Under the pieces are notes generated by a model. That model saw only the letters and a list, made by a program, of their open reading frames with translations. It made no database searches and was not told the DNA's origin. From positions 1 through 64,000 of the forward strand of contig NZ_POQQ01000084.1 in NCBI RefSeq assembly GCF_002964575.1: 64,000 nt of DNA, written 5' to 3'. Below, in pieces: positions 1 to 9,900 of the stretch. Position 1 is the first letter of the stretch, and the number at the start of each line of letters is the position of its first letter. The stretch is from Streptococcus suis. GTDB taxonomy: Bacteria > Bacillota > Bacilli > Lactobacillales > Streptococcaceae. The position numbers were made by a program, and so were the translations under genes.

Positions 1-46
1 TTTTCAAAGGTCTTGTTCACTGCCGCGCTCTCGCGACAACTATCTT
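1..46 (-). promoter_or_regulatory. rRNA operon leader (start of a leftward rrn transcript)
   Basis: Read on the minus strand, this stretch follows the last of three strong promoters and ends at the window edge with a boxA-like GACCTTTGAAAA, the sequence typical just before streptococcal 16S rRNA. The 16S gene itself would lie outside the window, so its presence is inferred. A comX gene next to an rRNA operon is the usual streptococcal arrangement. Confidence 0.7.
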
Positions 47-75
47 AGTTTATCATTTCTTCAACTAATTGTCAA
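47..75 (-). promoter_or_regulatory. rrn promoter, proximal (third of three tandem)
   Basis: On the minus strand a perfect -35 TTGACA (70-75) is 17 bp from -10 TAAACT (47-52). An A-rich AAAAAAGTG lies directly upstream of the -35, like an UP element. It is about 93 bp from the next promoter. Confidence 0.8.
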
Positions 76-139
76 CACTTTTTTGAAACTTTTTTTGTTT
101 CTTTTTTCAGTGTTGTGTCTCAGATTTGACAACTCAATT

Positions 140-168
140 ATTCTATCATCTTCATTCAACCTTGTCAA
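140..168 (-). promoter_or_regulatory. rrn promoter, middle
   Basis: On the minus strand -35 TTGACA (163-168) is 17 bp from -10 TAGAAT (140-145), with the same upstream AAAAAAGTG tract. It is nearly identical to the distal promoter 91 bp away, which suggests a tandem duplication. Confidence 0.82.
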
Positions 169-230
169 CACTTTTTTGAAACTTTTTTTCATTTCTTTCT
201 ATCAACACGGTCTCAAAAGACAACTCAATT

Positions 231-259
231 ATTCTATCATCGCATTGTGTGTTTGTCAA
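231..259 (-). promoter_or_regulatory. rrn promoter, distal
   Basis: On the minus strand -35 TTGACA (254-259) is 17 bp from -10 TAGAAT (231-236). It is the first of three promoters in series downstream of comX, reading towards the rRNA operon expected to the left. Confidence 0.82.
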
Positions 260-359
260 CACTTTTTTGTTCAATTTTTTAAAAAAAGAAGCAGAGTAAA
301 ACTTCCATTGTGGCTCTACCTTGCTTCTTGATTATAATGAACATTTTATAATAACTGAT

Positions 360-830
360 TTATCGAAAATCTTTTAAATGAATTTGTAATTCACGTATCA
401 TTTCCCGGCGACCATTGAAACATTGTCCGCTAATTAATTTTTCATATTTATCAAGTTGAGCCTTGCTTAGATTTTGTCGATAATCTCTCAAGGCACCTCT
501 CAACATTAATAGTTCATCGTTTATCAAGCCTGGTGATTGAATTGCATGAGATAATTCATGAATATCTTCATGTGGCATACGATCAAACTTGCGTTTTTGA
601 CTTTCCTGCTTGCGAATATGATCCTTGATTCGATTTCTGAACTTGACTTTGAAATAACAATACAATTGAACTTGTTCATCAACTAACCACGGTTCTTCTT
701 CCAATAATTCAAACAAGGTCATCATTCCTTCTTGTTCCCAATCATCGCGATCCCATAGTTTAATATAAAACTCTTTTCGAGCCTTGTTTACAATGCCTTT
801 GACGCTTGCGTACACTTTTTCGAATTCCAT
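360..830 (-). CDS. comX: Competence sigma factor ComX (SigX), copy 1
   Basis: Alternative sigma factor that directs RNA polymerase to late competence (DNA uptake) promoters. The 156-residue protein has the streptococcal ComX pattern: N-terminal MEFEKVY, a region-2-like KLWDRDDWEQEGMM motif and a basic C-terminal part ending LKDFR. The start is ATG at 830 with AAAGGAG upstream. A ComR-type palindrome lies 59 bp upstream, implying control by a ComR/XIP pheromone system that is not encoded in this window. It is followed by rRNA promoters. A second copy at 54626 differs at about 19 residues by hand count (about 88% identity). Confidence 0.93.
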   Translation of the reverse strand: MEFEKVYASVKGIVNKARKEFYIKLWDRDDWEQEGMMTLFELLEEEPWLVDEQVQLYCYFKVKFRNRIKDHIRKQESQKRKFDRMPHEDIHELSHAIQSPGLINDELLMLRGALRDYRQNLSKAQLDKYEKLISGQCFNGRREMIRELQIHLKDFR

Positions 831-888
831 TACTTAATCTCCTTTGGTTGATGGGTTAAGTTTATCGAAAAGCGCTATCTTTCTACAG

Positions 889-900
889 GACATCTTTGTC
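889..900 (-). promoter_or_regulatory. ComR-type box upstream of comX copy 1
   Basis: The minus strand reads GACA-AAGA-TGTC followed by CTGTAGAAA, and the second comX has the same block. GACA-N4-TGTC is the core of the inverted repeat bound by ComR in streptococci with XIP-type pheromones. Assignment is by motif and position. Confidence 0.75.
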
Positions 901-945
901 TAATATACATTATTTGATTTTGTTTGTTGCTTATGACATTTAATA

Positions 946-992
946 ACCACAAAACCCTCACTAAGTATATAATCTTATTGAGGGCTTGTGGT
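946..992. terminator. Stem-loop between ftsH and comX
   Basis: ACCACAA/CCCTCA pairs with TGAGGG/TTGTGGT across a loop of about 18 bases, downstream of ftsH. The T-run on the ftsH side is weak, so it may be a leaky terminator. Confidence 0.5.
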
Positions 993-1048
993 CATTTTAT
1001 TAGTTTAATAGCAAAGATTGTAGATGTCATACTCAAAGTATCTTTATA

Positions 1049-3022
1049 TTACTCTTTCGTATTAATCTTCTCTATTACTTCTTCGTAAGAAAGGGGATGA
1101 ACATCCTCGTCTTCTTGTTCAATATTCTCTGGCATTTTGCCTGTTTCATATAGAGATTTAATTTGAACACTATCGAGAGTTTCGTATTTAAGCAAGGCTT
1201 CTGCGATTAGTTTATGAGTTTCGCGATTAGACTGAATAATTTCAGCCGCTTTGTTGCGAGCTTCATTCAGCAAATCACGGACTTCGTTGTCTAATTCATA
1301 GGCAGTTTGTTCTGATATGTGTTTGTGAGTTGTTTGTCCACCAAACATAGCATGACTACCTTCATACTGCATTGGTCCCATTTTTTCACTCATACCATAC
1401 TCAGCTACCATAGCACGCGCCATCTGTGTCGCTTGTTCAAAGTCATTTGAAGCACCTGTTGTTTGGGTATTGAAAATAATTTCTTCTGCAACACGTCCAC
1501 CCATAAGACCAGCTAATTGCTCTTTCATATCTTCTTTAGATAGGAGCATTTGGTCTTCTTTTGGAAGGGCAATCATGTAACCACCAGCACGGCCACGTGG
1601 TACAATAGTAACTTTATGAACTTCACGCGCATTTGACAAGACAAGGCCAACAATCGTATGACCAGCTTCATGGTAGGCAACGATCTCACGTTCTTTAGCT
1701 GAAATTTGGCGGTCTTTCTTAGAAGGACCAGCAATGACACGGTCTTCTGCTTCATCAATATCTGAAGCATCAATGACAGTTTTGTTTCGACGTGCGGCTA
1801 CAAGGGCAGCTTCATTAAGAACGTTCTCTAAATCAGCACCAACAAAACCTGGAGTTTGCTGAGCAACCAATTTCAAGTCTACGTCTGCTGCTAATGGTTT
1901 ATTCTTCGCATGAACTTTAAGGATTGCTTCGCGACCCTTGACATCTGGACGACCAACCAATACCTTACGGTCAAAACGTCCCGGACGAAGAAGGGCTGGA
2001 TCTAAAACATCACTACGGTTAGTTGCAGCAATGACGATTATTCCTTCGTTGCCTTCAAATCCATCCATTTCAATCAAGAGTTGGTTGAGGGTTTGTTCCC
2101 GTTCGTCGTTACCACCACCCATGCCGACACCACGTTGGCGACCGACAGCATCGATTTCATCGATGAAAATGATAGCTGGTGCTGCTTTTTTGGCATCTTC
2201 AAACAGTGAACGAACACGGCTGGCACCGACACCGACAAACATTTCAACGAAATCAGAACCAGAAATCGAGAAGAATGGAACGCCTGCTTCACCCGCTACA
2301 GCTTTTGCTAAAAGAGTTTTACCTGTTCCTGGAGGTCCCTCTAATAAGACACCTGCTGGAATACGGGCACCAAGCTTGGTAAAGCGTTTTGGATCTTTCA
2401 AAAACTCTACCACTTCTACCAGTTCTTGTTTTTCTTCTTCTGCACCCGCGACATCTGAGAAACGAACTTTGATATTGCTTTGCTCAAGAGCTTTTGCTTT
2501 GTTTCGTCCAAAGTTCATTGCTCCTCGAGCTCCGCCACCACCCTGGTTCATCATCATCATGAAGAATACACCAACGATAACAAGCGGTAACAAATTAAAG
2601 ATGATATTTAACCATAGTCCATTAGAACTTTCTGGTTTAATGGTTACCTTAACACCATTTTCATTTGCTAGGGTTTGTAATTCTGATAAATTTGTTTCAG
2701 ACGGTAGAATAAGCGATTTGAAGTTTTTATAGGTAACAGTACTTGACACTTGGAATAGCTTAATAGAAGAAGCTAGTTCATCCTTGGCTGTCTGCTCTGT
2801 CTTGTACTTACCAGTAATTTCAATAACACTTGAATCTGGTTGATAGGTCAATTCTGAAACGTTATTATTCTTAAGCTCGGTAATAACTTGTGAATAGCTG
2901 ATTTCTTGAGTCGCAACCTGTTGACCTGCATTAAAAAATTGGAATGCTGTAAGAATGGTCGCGATGACAAGAATAATGAGAAAAGGATTTCTTATAAATC
3001 CTTTATTTTGTTGATTGTTCAT
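1049..3022 (-). CDS. ftsH: ATP-dependent zinc metalloprotease FtsH
   Basis: Membrane-anchored AAA+ protease for quality control of membrane and regulatory proteins. The 657 residues are full length. There are two N-terminal membrane segments (about 12-30 and 136-158) around an extracellular domain, then an AAA module with Walker A GPPGTGKT (229-236), Walker B FIDEID (286-291) and RPGRFDR in the second region of homology (346-352). The zinc motif HEAGH is at 451-455. The last 25 residues are acidic. It is the last gene of the leftward divIC-tilS-hpt-ftsH block, 21 bp after hpt, which is the standard streptococcal order. Confidence 0.97.
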   Translation of the reverse strand: MNNQQNKGFIRNPFLIILVIATILTAFQFFNAGQQVATQEISYSQVITELKNNNVSELTYQPDSSVIEITGKYKTEQTAKDELASSIKLFQVSSTVTYKNFKSLILPSETNLSELQTLANENGVKVTIKPESSNGLWLNIIFNLLPLVIVGVFFMMMMNQGGGGARGAMNFGRNKAKALEQSNIKVRFSDVAGAEEEKQELVEVVEFLKDPKRFTKLGARIPAGVLLEGPPGTGKTLLAKAVAGEAGVPFFSISGSDFVEMFVGVGASRVRSLFEDAKKAAPAIIFIDEIDAVGRQRGVGMGGGNDEREQTLNQLLIEMDGFEGNEGIIVIAATNRSDVLDPALLRPGRFDRKVLVGRPDVKGREAILKVHAKNKPLAADVDLKLVAQQTPGFVGADLENVLNEAALVAARRNKTVIDASDIDEAEDRVIAGPSKKDRQISAKEREIVAYHEAGHTIVGLVLSNAREVHKVTIVPRGRAGGYMIALPKEDQMLLSKEDMKEQLAGLMGGRVAEEIIFNTQTTGASNDFEQATQMARAMVAEYGMSEKMGPMQYEGSHAMFGGQTTHKHISEQTAYELDNEVRDLLNEARNKAAEIIQSNRETHKLIAEALLKYETLDSVQIKSLYETGKMPENIEQEDEDVHPLSYEEVIEKINTKE

Positions 3023-3043
3023 AATATAGTAGGAAACCTTTTT

Positions 3044-3586
3044 CTAATTTGTATAAACTTCCTCTTTTAGTACACCAACGTAAGGAAGGTTACGGTAGTT
3101 TTCATCGTAGTCTAATCCAAAGCCAACTACAAATTCATTTGGAATAGTGAAGCAAGTATAGTCTGGCTCAATTTCAACTACACGACCTTCTGGTTTATCA
3201 AGTAATGTAGCAATCTTGATTGAAGCAGCTTGACGGAATGCAAAAAGCTCTTTCAATTCCTTCAAGGTACGACCAGTATCAATAATATCCTCAACAAAGA
3301 TAATATGACGACCAGCAACACTGTTATCTAAATCCTTGATGATTTTAACAGTTCCGCTACTCTCCGTACCACCATGATAGCTTGAAACAACCATATAATC
3401 CGTTTCGATATGCGCATCAATATGCTTCATCAATTCTGCCATAAATGGAATAGAACCTTTTAAAATTCCAACAAGAATAGGGTTCTTATCTGCGTAATCT
3501 TTTGCTAGAATTTGCCCAAGTTCTTTACATTTTGCAACAATTTCTTCTTCTGAAACAAGAATTTTCTTAATATCTTTGTCCAACAT
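3044..3586 (-). CDS. hpt: Hypoxanthine-guanine phosphoribosyltransferase
   Basis: Purine salvage enzyme that converts hypoxanthine or guanine plus PRPP to IMP or GMP. At 180 residues it has the normal length. The PRPP-binding loop EDIIDTGRT is at about 99-107, and the family KGS motif (LKGSIPF) at about 42-48. It lies 7 bp after tilS and 21 bp before ftsH, so the three are probably co-transcribed. In Firmicutes TilS and HPRT are known to act together on ftsH expression; that link is family knowledge and not visible here. Confidence 0.96.
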   Translation of the reverse strand: MLDKDIKKILVSEEEIVAKCKELGQILAKDYADKNPILVGILKGSIPFMAELMKHIDAHIETDYMVVSSYHGGTESSGTVKIIKDLDNSVAGRHIIFVEDIIDTGRTLKELKELFAFRQAASIKIATLLDKPEGRVVEIEPDYTCFTIPNEFVVGFGLDYDENYRNLPYVGVLKEEVYTN

Positions 3587-3593
3587 AGTTGTT

Positions 3594-4862
3594 CTACTCT
3601 TTCATTTTAATATATAAGGTAGCTTTGATTATATCATTTTTTATTGATTTACTCAAATCACTGCTAGCAAGATTGGCAATTCCATAAATTTTACCAGCCT
3701 GTTCAATCACAACTGCCTCTTGACGAACTTTCTGAGGTATTTTATTATCAATAAACCAGCGACGAAGTTTTTTAGTGACGCCGTTTATTCGGATAGTATC
3801 TCCCGCCTGTCTTCCTCGTACTAGAATGGGTAAATGACTTGGAAAATGTAAAACCTGCTCCGCGTCTTCCATTGGGTGATTGAGTGAAAAAATATACGAA
3901 CCATAAGAAAAAATACCTTCTGATTCTATCATGATTGGTTCTATTTGCTCATCCGTCTGAGGTCCTATTTTATCAATTGTGAAACGATGATAATCTTTTT
4001 CTAAAACATAATTATTTTTTAGTAGATGTTTATAATTCGCTTTTGATTGCAAAATATGAAGAACCTCGTCAAACTGGGAACGGGATAATTGTAAATCAGG
4101 GAAGCCTTCTAAATATTCCTCTAGTAAATACCTCTGGACTGCTTGTGTCTGTTGCAGAAAACTTGTCAAATCTGTAACAGATAAATCTTTTGTTAAATCT
4201 CGTAACGCCTGTAATAGATTTCTAGTATCAGTTGCAAGGTTATTGACAGCAAACTCAATTTTAGGATTTTCCTGTTTGAATTGTGGTAAATAGGTATTCC
4301 TTACCCTATTTCTAAAATAGTTTAAACTTTGATTGCTGGAATCTTCAAAATGAAATACATTTTTGAAATCAGACTTTTTAAAAGACAAGAGTGGTCGAAT
4401 GAGTTCTCCATTTGCAAAAGGCTGGATAGGCTGAATGGCAGACAGATGACGCAAACGGCTTCCCCTAATCAATCGCATTAAAACAGTTTCTGCTTGATCA
4501 TCAGCATGGTGGGCTGTGACGAGAGCTGTATAGCCTTCTTGCTCCATGATGTCCGCAAAAAATGCATAACGCCATTTCCTGGCTGTTTCTTCTGAAAACT
4601 TCCCTTCAAAATGTGATAGGTAGAAAGGAACATTATAATCCTCTGCTAACTGCCTGAGGTAGCTTTCCTCAAGAGCGGCTTCCTCCCGTTGTCCATGATT
4701 TATATGGGCTATACCAAGTTCAATCCCTAATTCTTGTCTGTATTCGTATAGGAGGTGAAATAAATTCATTGAATCCAAGCCGCCTGATACAGCCACTAAA
4801 ACTTTCTTATGTTTATCAAAAAAGTGACCATCCTGTGTCACTTTTAAAAATTTATTTTTCAT
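3594..4862 (-). CDS. tilS: tRNA(Ile)-lysidine synthetase TilS
   Basis: Modifies C34 of the tRNA-Ile with a CAU anticodon to lysidine, so that it reads AUA codons. The 422-residue protein has the PP-loop ATP pyrophosphatase motif SGGLDS at 26-31, an HADDQAET motif, and a C-terminal TilS domain with [10 protein letters not shown]. It abuts the upstream serine hydrolase gene without a gap (4862/4863) and precedes hpt. Essential in most bacteria. Confidence 0.95.
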   Translation of the reverse strand: MKNKFLKVTQDGHFFDKHKKVLVAVSGGLDSMNLFHLLYEYRQELGIELGIAHINHGQREEAALEESYLRQLAEDYNVPFYLSHFEGKFSEETARKWRYAFFADIMEQEGYTALVTAHHADDQAETVLMRLIRGSRLRHLSAIQPIQPFANGELIRPLLSFKKSDFKNVFHFEDSSNQSLNYFRNRVRNTYLPQFKQENPKIEFAVNNLATDTRNLLQALRDLTKDLSVTDLTSFLQQTQAVQRYLLEEYLEGFPDLQLSRSQFDEVLHILQSKANYKHLLKNNYVLEKDYHRFTIDKIGPQTDEQIEPIMIESEGIFSYGSYIFSLNHPMEDAEQVLHFPSHLPILVRGRQAGDTIRINGVTKKLRRWFIDNKIPQKVRQEAVVIEQAGKIYGIANLASSDLSKSIKNDIIKATLYIKMKE

Positions 4863-6143
4863 TTATTTTAAAATCCCGTAAACATCATTTGCAATTTGTG
4901 TAATCTCATCATAGCTTGATTTATCCGTAAAAATAGATAGGACAAAAGGAGATTCTGCATAAACAATGGCTACATCGTGCTTGACATCATCCGCATCACC
5001 AATTTTGTGAGCAACCGGAACAGCAATGTCTTTTGAAATACGTTGGTTATCAAACTGCGTTGATACAAGACTTTCTAAAACATAACCTTCTTGTTCATAC
5101 AAGGCTTCCATCATTTTTCCAGCAACTTCTGCTGTGGTTTCACGTGTAACCATATCCCACTTACTACCTGTAATAGCAGTAATATTCTGGTAGAAGTCGT
5201 CATTAAACTGATGTGTCACATAGTAAGAAAGTAAATTGCTGGCTACATTATCCGACTCTTTAGCAGTCTTGTTGATCAATTCTTCTACCGAGTATTCTTT
5301 ATTGTCTGGTGTTTTAGATAAAGAGCCACTACCACCAACAACATAGGCACCTGGAAAGGACATAGAATCTGCCGTGTACTTCACTTTAGTCGTCAAATCA
5401 ACCTGTCCTGCATTGATTTGCTCCTGAACATAGTAAAGAATAGGTAGTTTAGCAATACTAGCAGAATAAAACACCTTATCTTGATTAAGACCAGCTGACT
5501 GACCAGTTGAAAGTTGCTTAACATATATTCCTATGTTGTTTTTAGAATATTTTTGTGTGAGCAAGGCTTGAACAGCTTCCATTCTATTATCAACTGTAGA
5601 CAAATCATCCATAGCAATCCAGCCCTTGTCTGCGACATAAGCAAAGTCACCTACTGGCGTAGTAGAAATTTTAGAAATGGTAACAGCTTGATAAGCCTGT
5701 ATATCTGTTTTGACTTCCTTGGCTTGATTTGCTATCGGAGAAGATAGAACAGTAAGATTTTTATTTGTCCAGTAGGTCTGCTCAACAAGAGTTTCTGTTA
5801 AAACGACGTCATCAAATAATTTATTGGTATCTGCCACAATATAGGAAGCATTGTCAATCTGAAAAACCAACTCTTTTTTGGAATTCACAATCACGTCTGT
5901 GATGGAAAAAGCCTGATTTGGTTTCAACTGACCTACTACTTGTGTCAATTCTAGGTCAGAATAAAGATTTTCAACTTGAAACACATTTGGATTTTGAGGG
6001 ATAGTCTGAAAATACTGGTCATATACTGTCTGAGTCAATTCATATTCTTCTTGTGCTGTGAGTTTAAACGGTATTTCTGTACTATCAACCACCTGCCATC
6101 CAAATAAAACTGGCAATAACCATACGAGCAGTTTCTTCTGCAT
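4863..6143 (-). CDS. Exported class A beta-lactamase-fold protein (SP_0010 type)
   Basis: A 426-residue exported protein with an N-terminal hydrophobic signal (about 3-18), a middle part of unclear fold (about 60-185), and a C-terminal serine beta-lactamase/transpeptidase-like domain. Visible motifs are S-I-A-K (229-232, SxxK), SDN (297-299) and K-I-G (380-382) in place of KTG. Members of this streptococcal family always sit between divIC and tilS; their substrate is not established, and the altered third motif argues against a true beta-lactamase. The context suggests a role at the envelope or division site. A 14-bp parS core lies inside the gene. Confidence 0.8.
   Translation of the reverse strand: MQKKLLVWLLPVLFGWQVVDSTEIPFKLTAQEEYELTQTVYDQYFQTIPQNPNVFQVENLYSDLELTQVVGQLKPNQAFSITDVIVNSKKELVFQIDNASYIVADTNKLFDDVVLTETLVEQTYWTNKNLTVLSSPIANQAKEVKTDIQAYQAVTISKISTTPVGDFAYVADKGWIAMDDLSTVDNRMEAVQALLTQKYSKNNIGIYVKQLSTGQSAGLNQDKVFYSASIAKLPILYYVQEQINAGQVDLTTKVKYTADSMSFPGAYVVGGSGSLSKTPDNKEYSVEELINKTAKESDNVASNLLSYYVTHQFNDDFYQNITAITGSKWDMVTRETTAEVAGKMMEALYEQEGYVLESLVSTQFDNQRISKDIAVPVAHKIGDADDVKHDVAIVYAESPFVLSIFTDKSSYDEITQIANDVYGILK
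5137..5150. other. Candidate parS site (ParB binding)
   Basis: GTTTCACGTGTAAC fits the GTTNCACGTGNAAC core of Firmicute parS; the two outermost bases of the 16-mer do not fit. It lies inside a coding region about 9 kb left of oriC. Confidence 0.6.
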
Positions 6144-6155
6144 ACTCCCTCCCTT

Positions 6156-6269
6156 CTATAAATCCTTTTCCTCTAATTTCAATTCCTGATTTTTTTGAGA
6201 CAACTCTTCCAACTTCTCTTCCGAATGCTGTAGAAATTGCTCTACAATTTTAAAGATAGAATCTGTCAT
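6156..6269 (-). CDS. 37-residue conserved small protein between divIC and the SP_0010-type gene
   Basis: Below the usual ORF size limit. The ATG (6269-6267) overlaps the divIC stop in an ATGA (6269-6266), the mark of translational coupling. The product starts [19 protein letters not shown] and continues with Glu/Lys/Gln-rich heptads ending LKLEEKDL, so it is probably a short amphipathic helix or coiled coil. A small gene is also present at this place in other streptococci. No function is recognised; coupling to divIC points to division or a neighbouring envelope step. Confidence 0.7.
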   Translation of the reverse strand: MTDSIFKIVEQFLQHSEEKLEELSQKNQELKLEEKDL

Positions 6270-6634
6270 TTTGGTAACCCTGGAATATTGTAGACAAATT
6301 CCCCTTCTTTAGAGTATTGGTATTTGGCACGAACATATTTGGCAGCGTAATCTTCATTCTTTAATTTCGTAACCATTTCAGCTACTTGTTTCTGCTCTTT
6401 GGTCAATTCATCATAGTTTTTTTCTAATTCAGCTAACTTCTTTTCCTGTTGCTGAATAGTTGTATAGGTCACCACCAGATTATAGGCTGGCAACATAAAT
6501 AAAAAGATAACCAAAACCAAAATAGCAGCCATGAAACGATTTTTCTGCTGACGCTCTGCCAATTTATTCTGAGATTTTGCACGTTCCGATTGAATAAAGG
6601 CATTATTCAACTGCAGGATTTTAGATTTTCTCAT
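6266..6634 (-). CDS. divIC: Septum formation initiator DivIC (FtsB family)
   Basis: Bitopic division protein that forms a complex with FtsL and DivIB at the septum. The 122 residues comprise a basic cytoplasmic start, one membrane segment (about 34-52), a Lys/Glu/Gln coiled coil (about 58-95) and a short C-terminal part ending NIPGLPK. The gene overlaps rqcP by 14 bp upstream and the 37-residue gene by 4 bp downstream, so all three are probably translationally coupled. Confidence 0.92.
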   Translation of the reverse strand: MRKSKILQLNNAFIQSERAKSQNKLAERQQKNRFMAAILVLVIFLFMLPAYNLVVTYTTIQQQEKKLAELEKNYDELTKEQKQVAEMVTKLKNEDYAAKYVRAKYQYSKEGEFVYNIPGLPK

Positions 6635-6893
6635 CTGCTTCTATCCTTTTTTCACTGACAATTTCATACATTTTCAGTGCATCTTCTTTTTTTGTAGAAT
6701 CTTTCATTTCAAGGACTTTTACAGTTAGCAACTTATTGCCGAATTGGATTTCAACTTGATCATCAACTTTCAAATCTGTTGAAGACTTAGCCAAAATACC
6801 ATTAACTTTAATTCTTCCCTTGTCAGCTACTTCCTTTGCAACTGTCCGACGCTTGATAATGCGAGAAACTTTTAAATATTTATCTAGTCTCAT
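6621..6893 (-). CDS. rqcP: S4-domain RNA-binding protein RqcP (YabO family)
   Basis: A 90-residue protein consisting mainly of one S4 domain ([16 protein letters not shown] at the start, then KGRIKVNG and [10 protein letters not shown]). In Bacillus the orthologue acts with RqcH in ribosome quality control, stabilising peptidyl-tRNA on stalled 50S subunits during Ala-tailing. The position between mfd and divIC matches the conserved Firmicute location. It is 50 bp from the mfd start and overlaps divIC. Confidence 0.88.
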   Translation of the reverse strand: MRLDKYLKVSRIIKRRTVAKEVADKGRIKVNGILAKSSTDLKVDDQVEIQFGNKLLTVKVLEMKDSTKKEDALKMYEIVSEKRIEADEKI

Positions 6894-6943
6894 AAACTTA
6901 CCTCAACTATATATTTTACCATTTTTTCATCTAATTGAGAAAT

Positions 6944-9900
6944 TTATTCTGCCTTTCTGGTCTTGATTTCTTGTAACTTCTCCGCAAAAGAAATCAATTC
7001 TTCAATAATTTCAAAGTCTTTCTTCTGTTGAATGTTAAACACAACAGCTAGTTTTCCTTTATTTTCCGTTATCTGAGCTTTCAAATTCGTAGCAGATAGT
7101 GCTTCAAAGTAATCTTGCGTTAGGAAAATTTGACCAGCCATGGGTTCAAATGTCACTGTCACTTGATGTTGTCGTCTAAGAACTGTATGACAGAAAACTT
7201 GGTCTAAAAATGACTTCAGAAGACCAATTTCAAGCAAGTAGGCTACTACATCAGGATACTCTCCAAAACGGTCTATCAATTCTTCCTGTAGTTCTTGATA
7301 GTTTACACGACTGTCAATATTCTTAATACGTTTGTAGATTTCAATTTTTTGACGTTGGTCAGCAATATAGTCACTTGGTAGGTAGGCATCGATCTGTAGA
7401 TTGACCTCTGAATTGCTTTTCTGACGTTGAGCTGCCTTACCTTGTTTTTCTAAGATAGCTTGTTCTAAGAGTTGAGAATAGAGTTCGTAACCAACTGAAT
7501 CAATAAAGCCAGATTGGGCTGCTCCCAGGATATTTCCCGCACCGCGAATGGACAAATCTTGCATGGCAATCTTGAAACCAGAACCTAGTTCTGTAAAGCC
7601 CTTAATAGCTTCCAAACGTTTTTCAGCCACTTCTGTCAAGGACTTGTCTGGGCGATACATAAGGTAGGCATAGGCAATCCGATTGGAACGACCGACACGA
7701 CCTCGAAGTTGATAGAGGGTTGACAGACCCATATGATCTGCATTTTCAATAAATAAGGTATTCGCATTTGGAATATCAACACCCGTTTCAATGATTGTTG
7801 TGGTCACTAAGATATCATATTCGCCCTCAACAAAGGCATAAAGGGTATTTTCTAGCTGAATTTCCGACATTTGACCATGGACGTATCCGATGGTTGCTTC
7901 TGGAACTAATTCTTTTAATTCCGAAACTTTTTGCTCAATGGTGTCAACTTTGTTGTAAAGATAGTAAACCTGTCCTCCACGATCAATTTCACGGAGAACC
8001 GCATCCCGAATTACTGAAGGATTGGTTTCCATGACATAGGTTTGAACAGGATAACGATTGGTCGGTGGTGTCTCAATTACTGATAAGTCGCGGATTCCCA
8101 GCATAGACATTTGCAAGGTACGAGGAATTGGAGTTGCAGTCAGGGTTAGGACATCTATTTTCTTTTTCAATTCCTTCAAGCGTTCCTTATGCTTGACACC
8201 AAACCGTTGCTCTTCGTCAATAACTAGTAAACCTAAATCAGCAAAAACAACATCTTTTGATAGAAGGCGATGGGTACCAATAATAATATCAACTTGACCT
8301 TTCTTCAGTCTCTCAAGCGTTTTTTCCTGCTCTGCCTTTGTTTTAAAACGACTCATAACATCCACATTGACAGGAAATTCAGCAAATCGTTCTTGGAAAT
8401 TAGCATAATGTTGCTGGGCTAAAACAGTCGTTGGAACAAGAATAGCTACTTGCTTACCATCATTAACAGCTTTAAAGGCGGCTCGCATGGCTACTTCTGT
8501 CTTACCAAATCCAACATCTCCTACTAACAGGCGATCCATTGGAGAATCTTTTTCCATATCCTTTTTAATTTCATCTATGGAGCGGAGTTGATCGTCAGTT
8601 TCCACATGTGTAAAGTAGTTGTCAAATTCAACTTGATTTTCATCATCCGGTGAAAAGGCAAAACCTTTCAACTGACTACGTTCAGCGTAAAGCTTAATCA
8701 AATCATCCGCAATATCCTCGACTTGTTTCTGAACCTTTTGTTTAGTACGCTGGAAACGACCATCGTTCAGTTTATTGACCTTTGGAGCTTTTCCATCAGA
8801 CGCTAAGTATTTGGAAAGGAGATCAATCTGCTCTACAGGAATAGAAATACGATCGGCATTTTGATATTGAACTGTCACATAGTCACGGTGGATGCCTGAT
8901 ATTTCAATGGTTTCTATCCCTAAATACTGACCGATCCCGTGAACATGGTGAACGACATAGTCACCAACAGCTAGCTCACTATAGTCTTTAATGCGCTCAG
9001 CGTTCGAGATATTGGTTCTTCGAACCTTACGCTTAATCTTTTTATTGAAAATCTCTTTTTCAGTAATGAGAACTAACTTCTCATCCATCAGATGAAATCC
9101 AGAAGCTAGCTGCCCAATGGTCACTTGTTGCTGACCTTCTACTAACTTATCCGATGAATAGGTAGGTAGCTGAATATCATACTCCTGTAAAGATTTTTGT
9201 AAAGTCTGTAAACTCGCTTCAGAACTTGCTTGAATAATGACTGTATTCTTCGATTTAGCATACCGAGTTAGTTCTTCTTTCAATAGGGGAATTTGATGGA
9301 AAAATTCCTGCATAGGATGCTGAGTAAATTGATAGAGGGCGTCAAATTTTACATTTCCCAACCCCTTTTGAAAACTTGAAAAGAAGGTGGCAGGTTTATA
9401 TTTTCTTAATTCCGAATAGGTAGATGCAAAATAGTTTAAACTTGACACTGATTTACTCTTTTGTAAATCATCTGTCAATAACTCTGCTGATTCTTTTTCG
9501 AATTGAGCCTGCTTATCAGCGATTTTATGAAAATCATCCAAAAATAAGGGGGATCCCTTTGGCAAATAATCTAGCAATGTCCAAGATTGTTCATATAAAA
9601 ATGAGAGAAATTTTCGTAAATCGGGATGACGATATTCTGTTTGCATATCCGCCAAAACTTCCCGTAAATAAGACTGCTGCTCTTCTATATGCGATTGTTC
9701 AATAGCTGTTTCAATACTACTGCAGGCCCGTTCATAGTCAGTAGCTGTCAAAAGAATATCCGATGCTGGAGCAATGCTGATGCTATCCAAATTTTCTAAA
9801 GACTTTTGACTGTCAACATCAAAGATACGAATGCCATCAATCTCATCTCCAAAAAATTCTAAACGATAGGGAGCCTCAGCTCGCATATCAAAAATATCTA

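Noticed and set aside
83-331. Open frame of 82 codons on the plus strand
   Set aside because: It runs antisense through the three rRNA promoters, is low in complexity and has no Shine-Dalgarno.
1938-2732. 264-codon plus-strand frame opposite ftsH
   Set aside because: Shadow of the ftsH coding sequence, with a composition typical of antisense frames.
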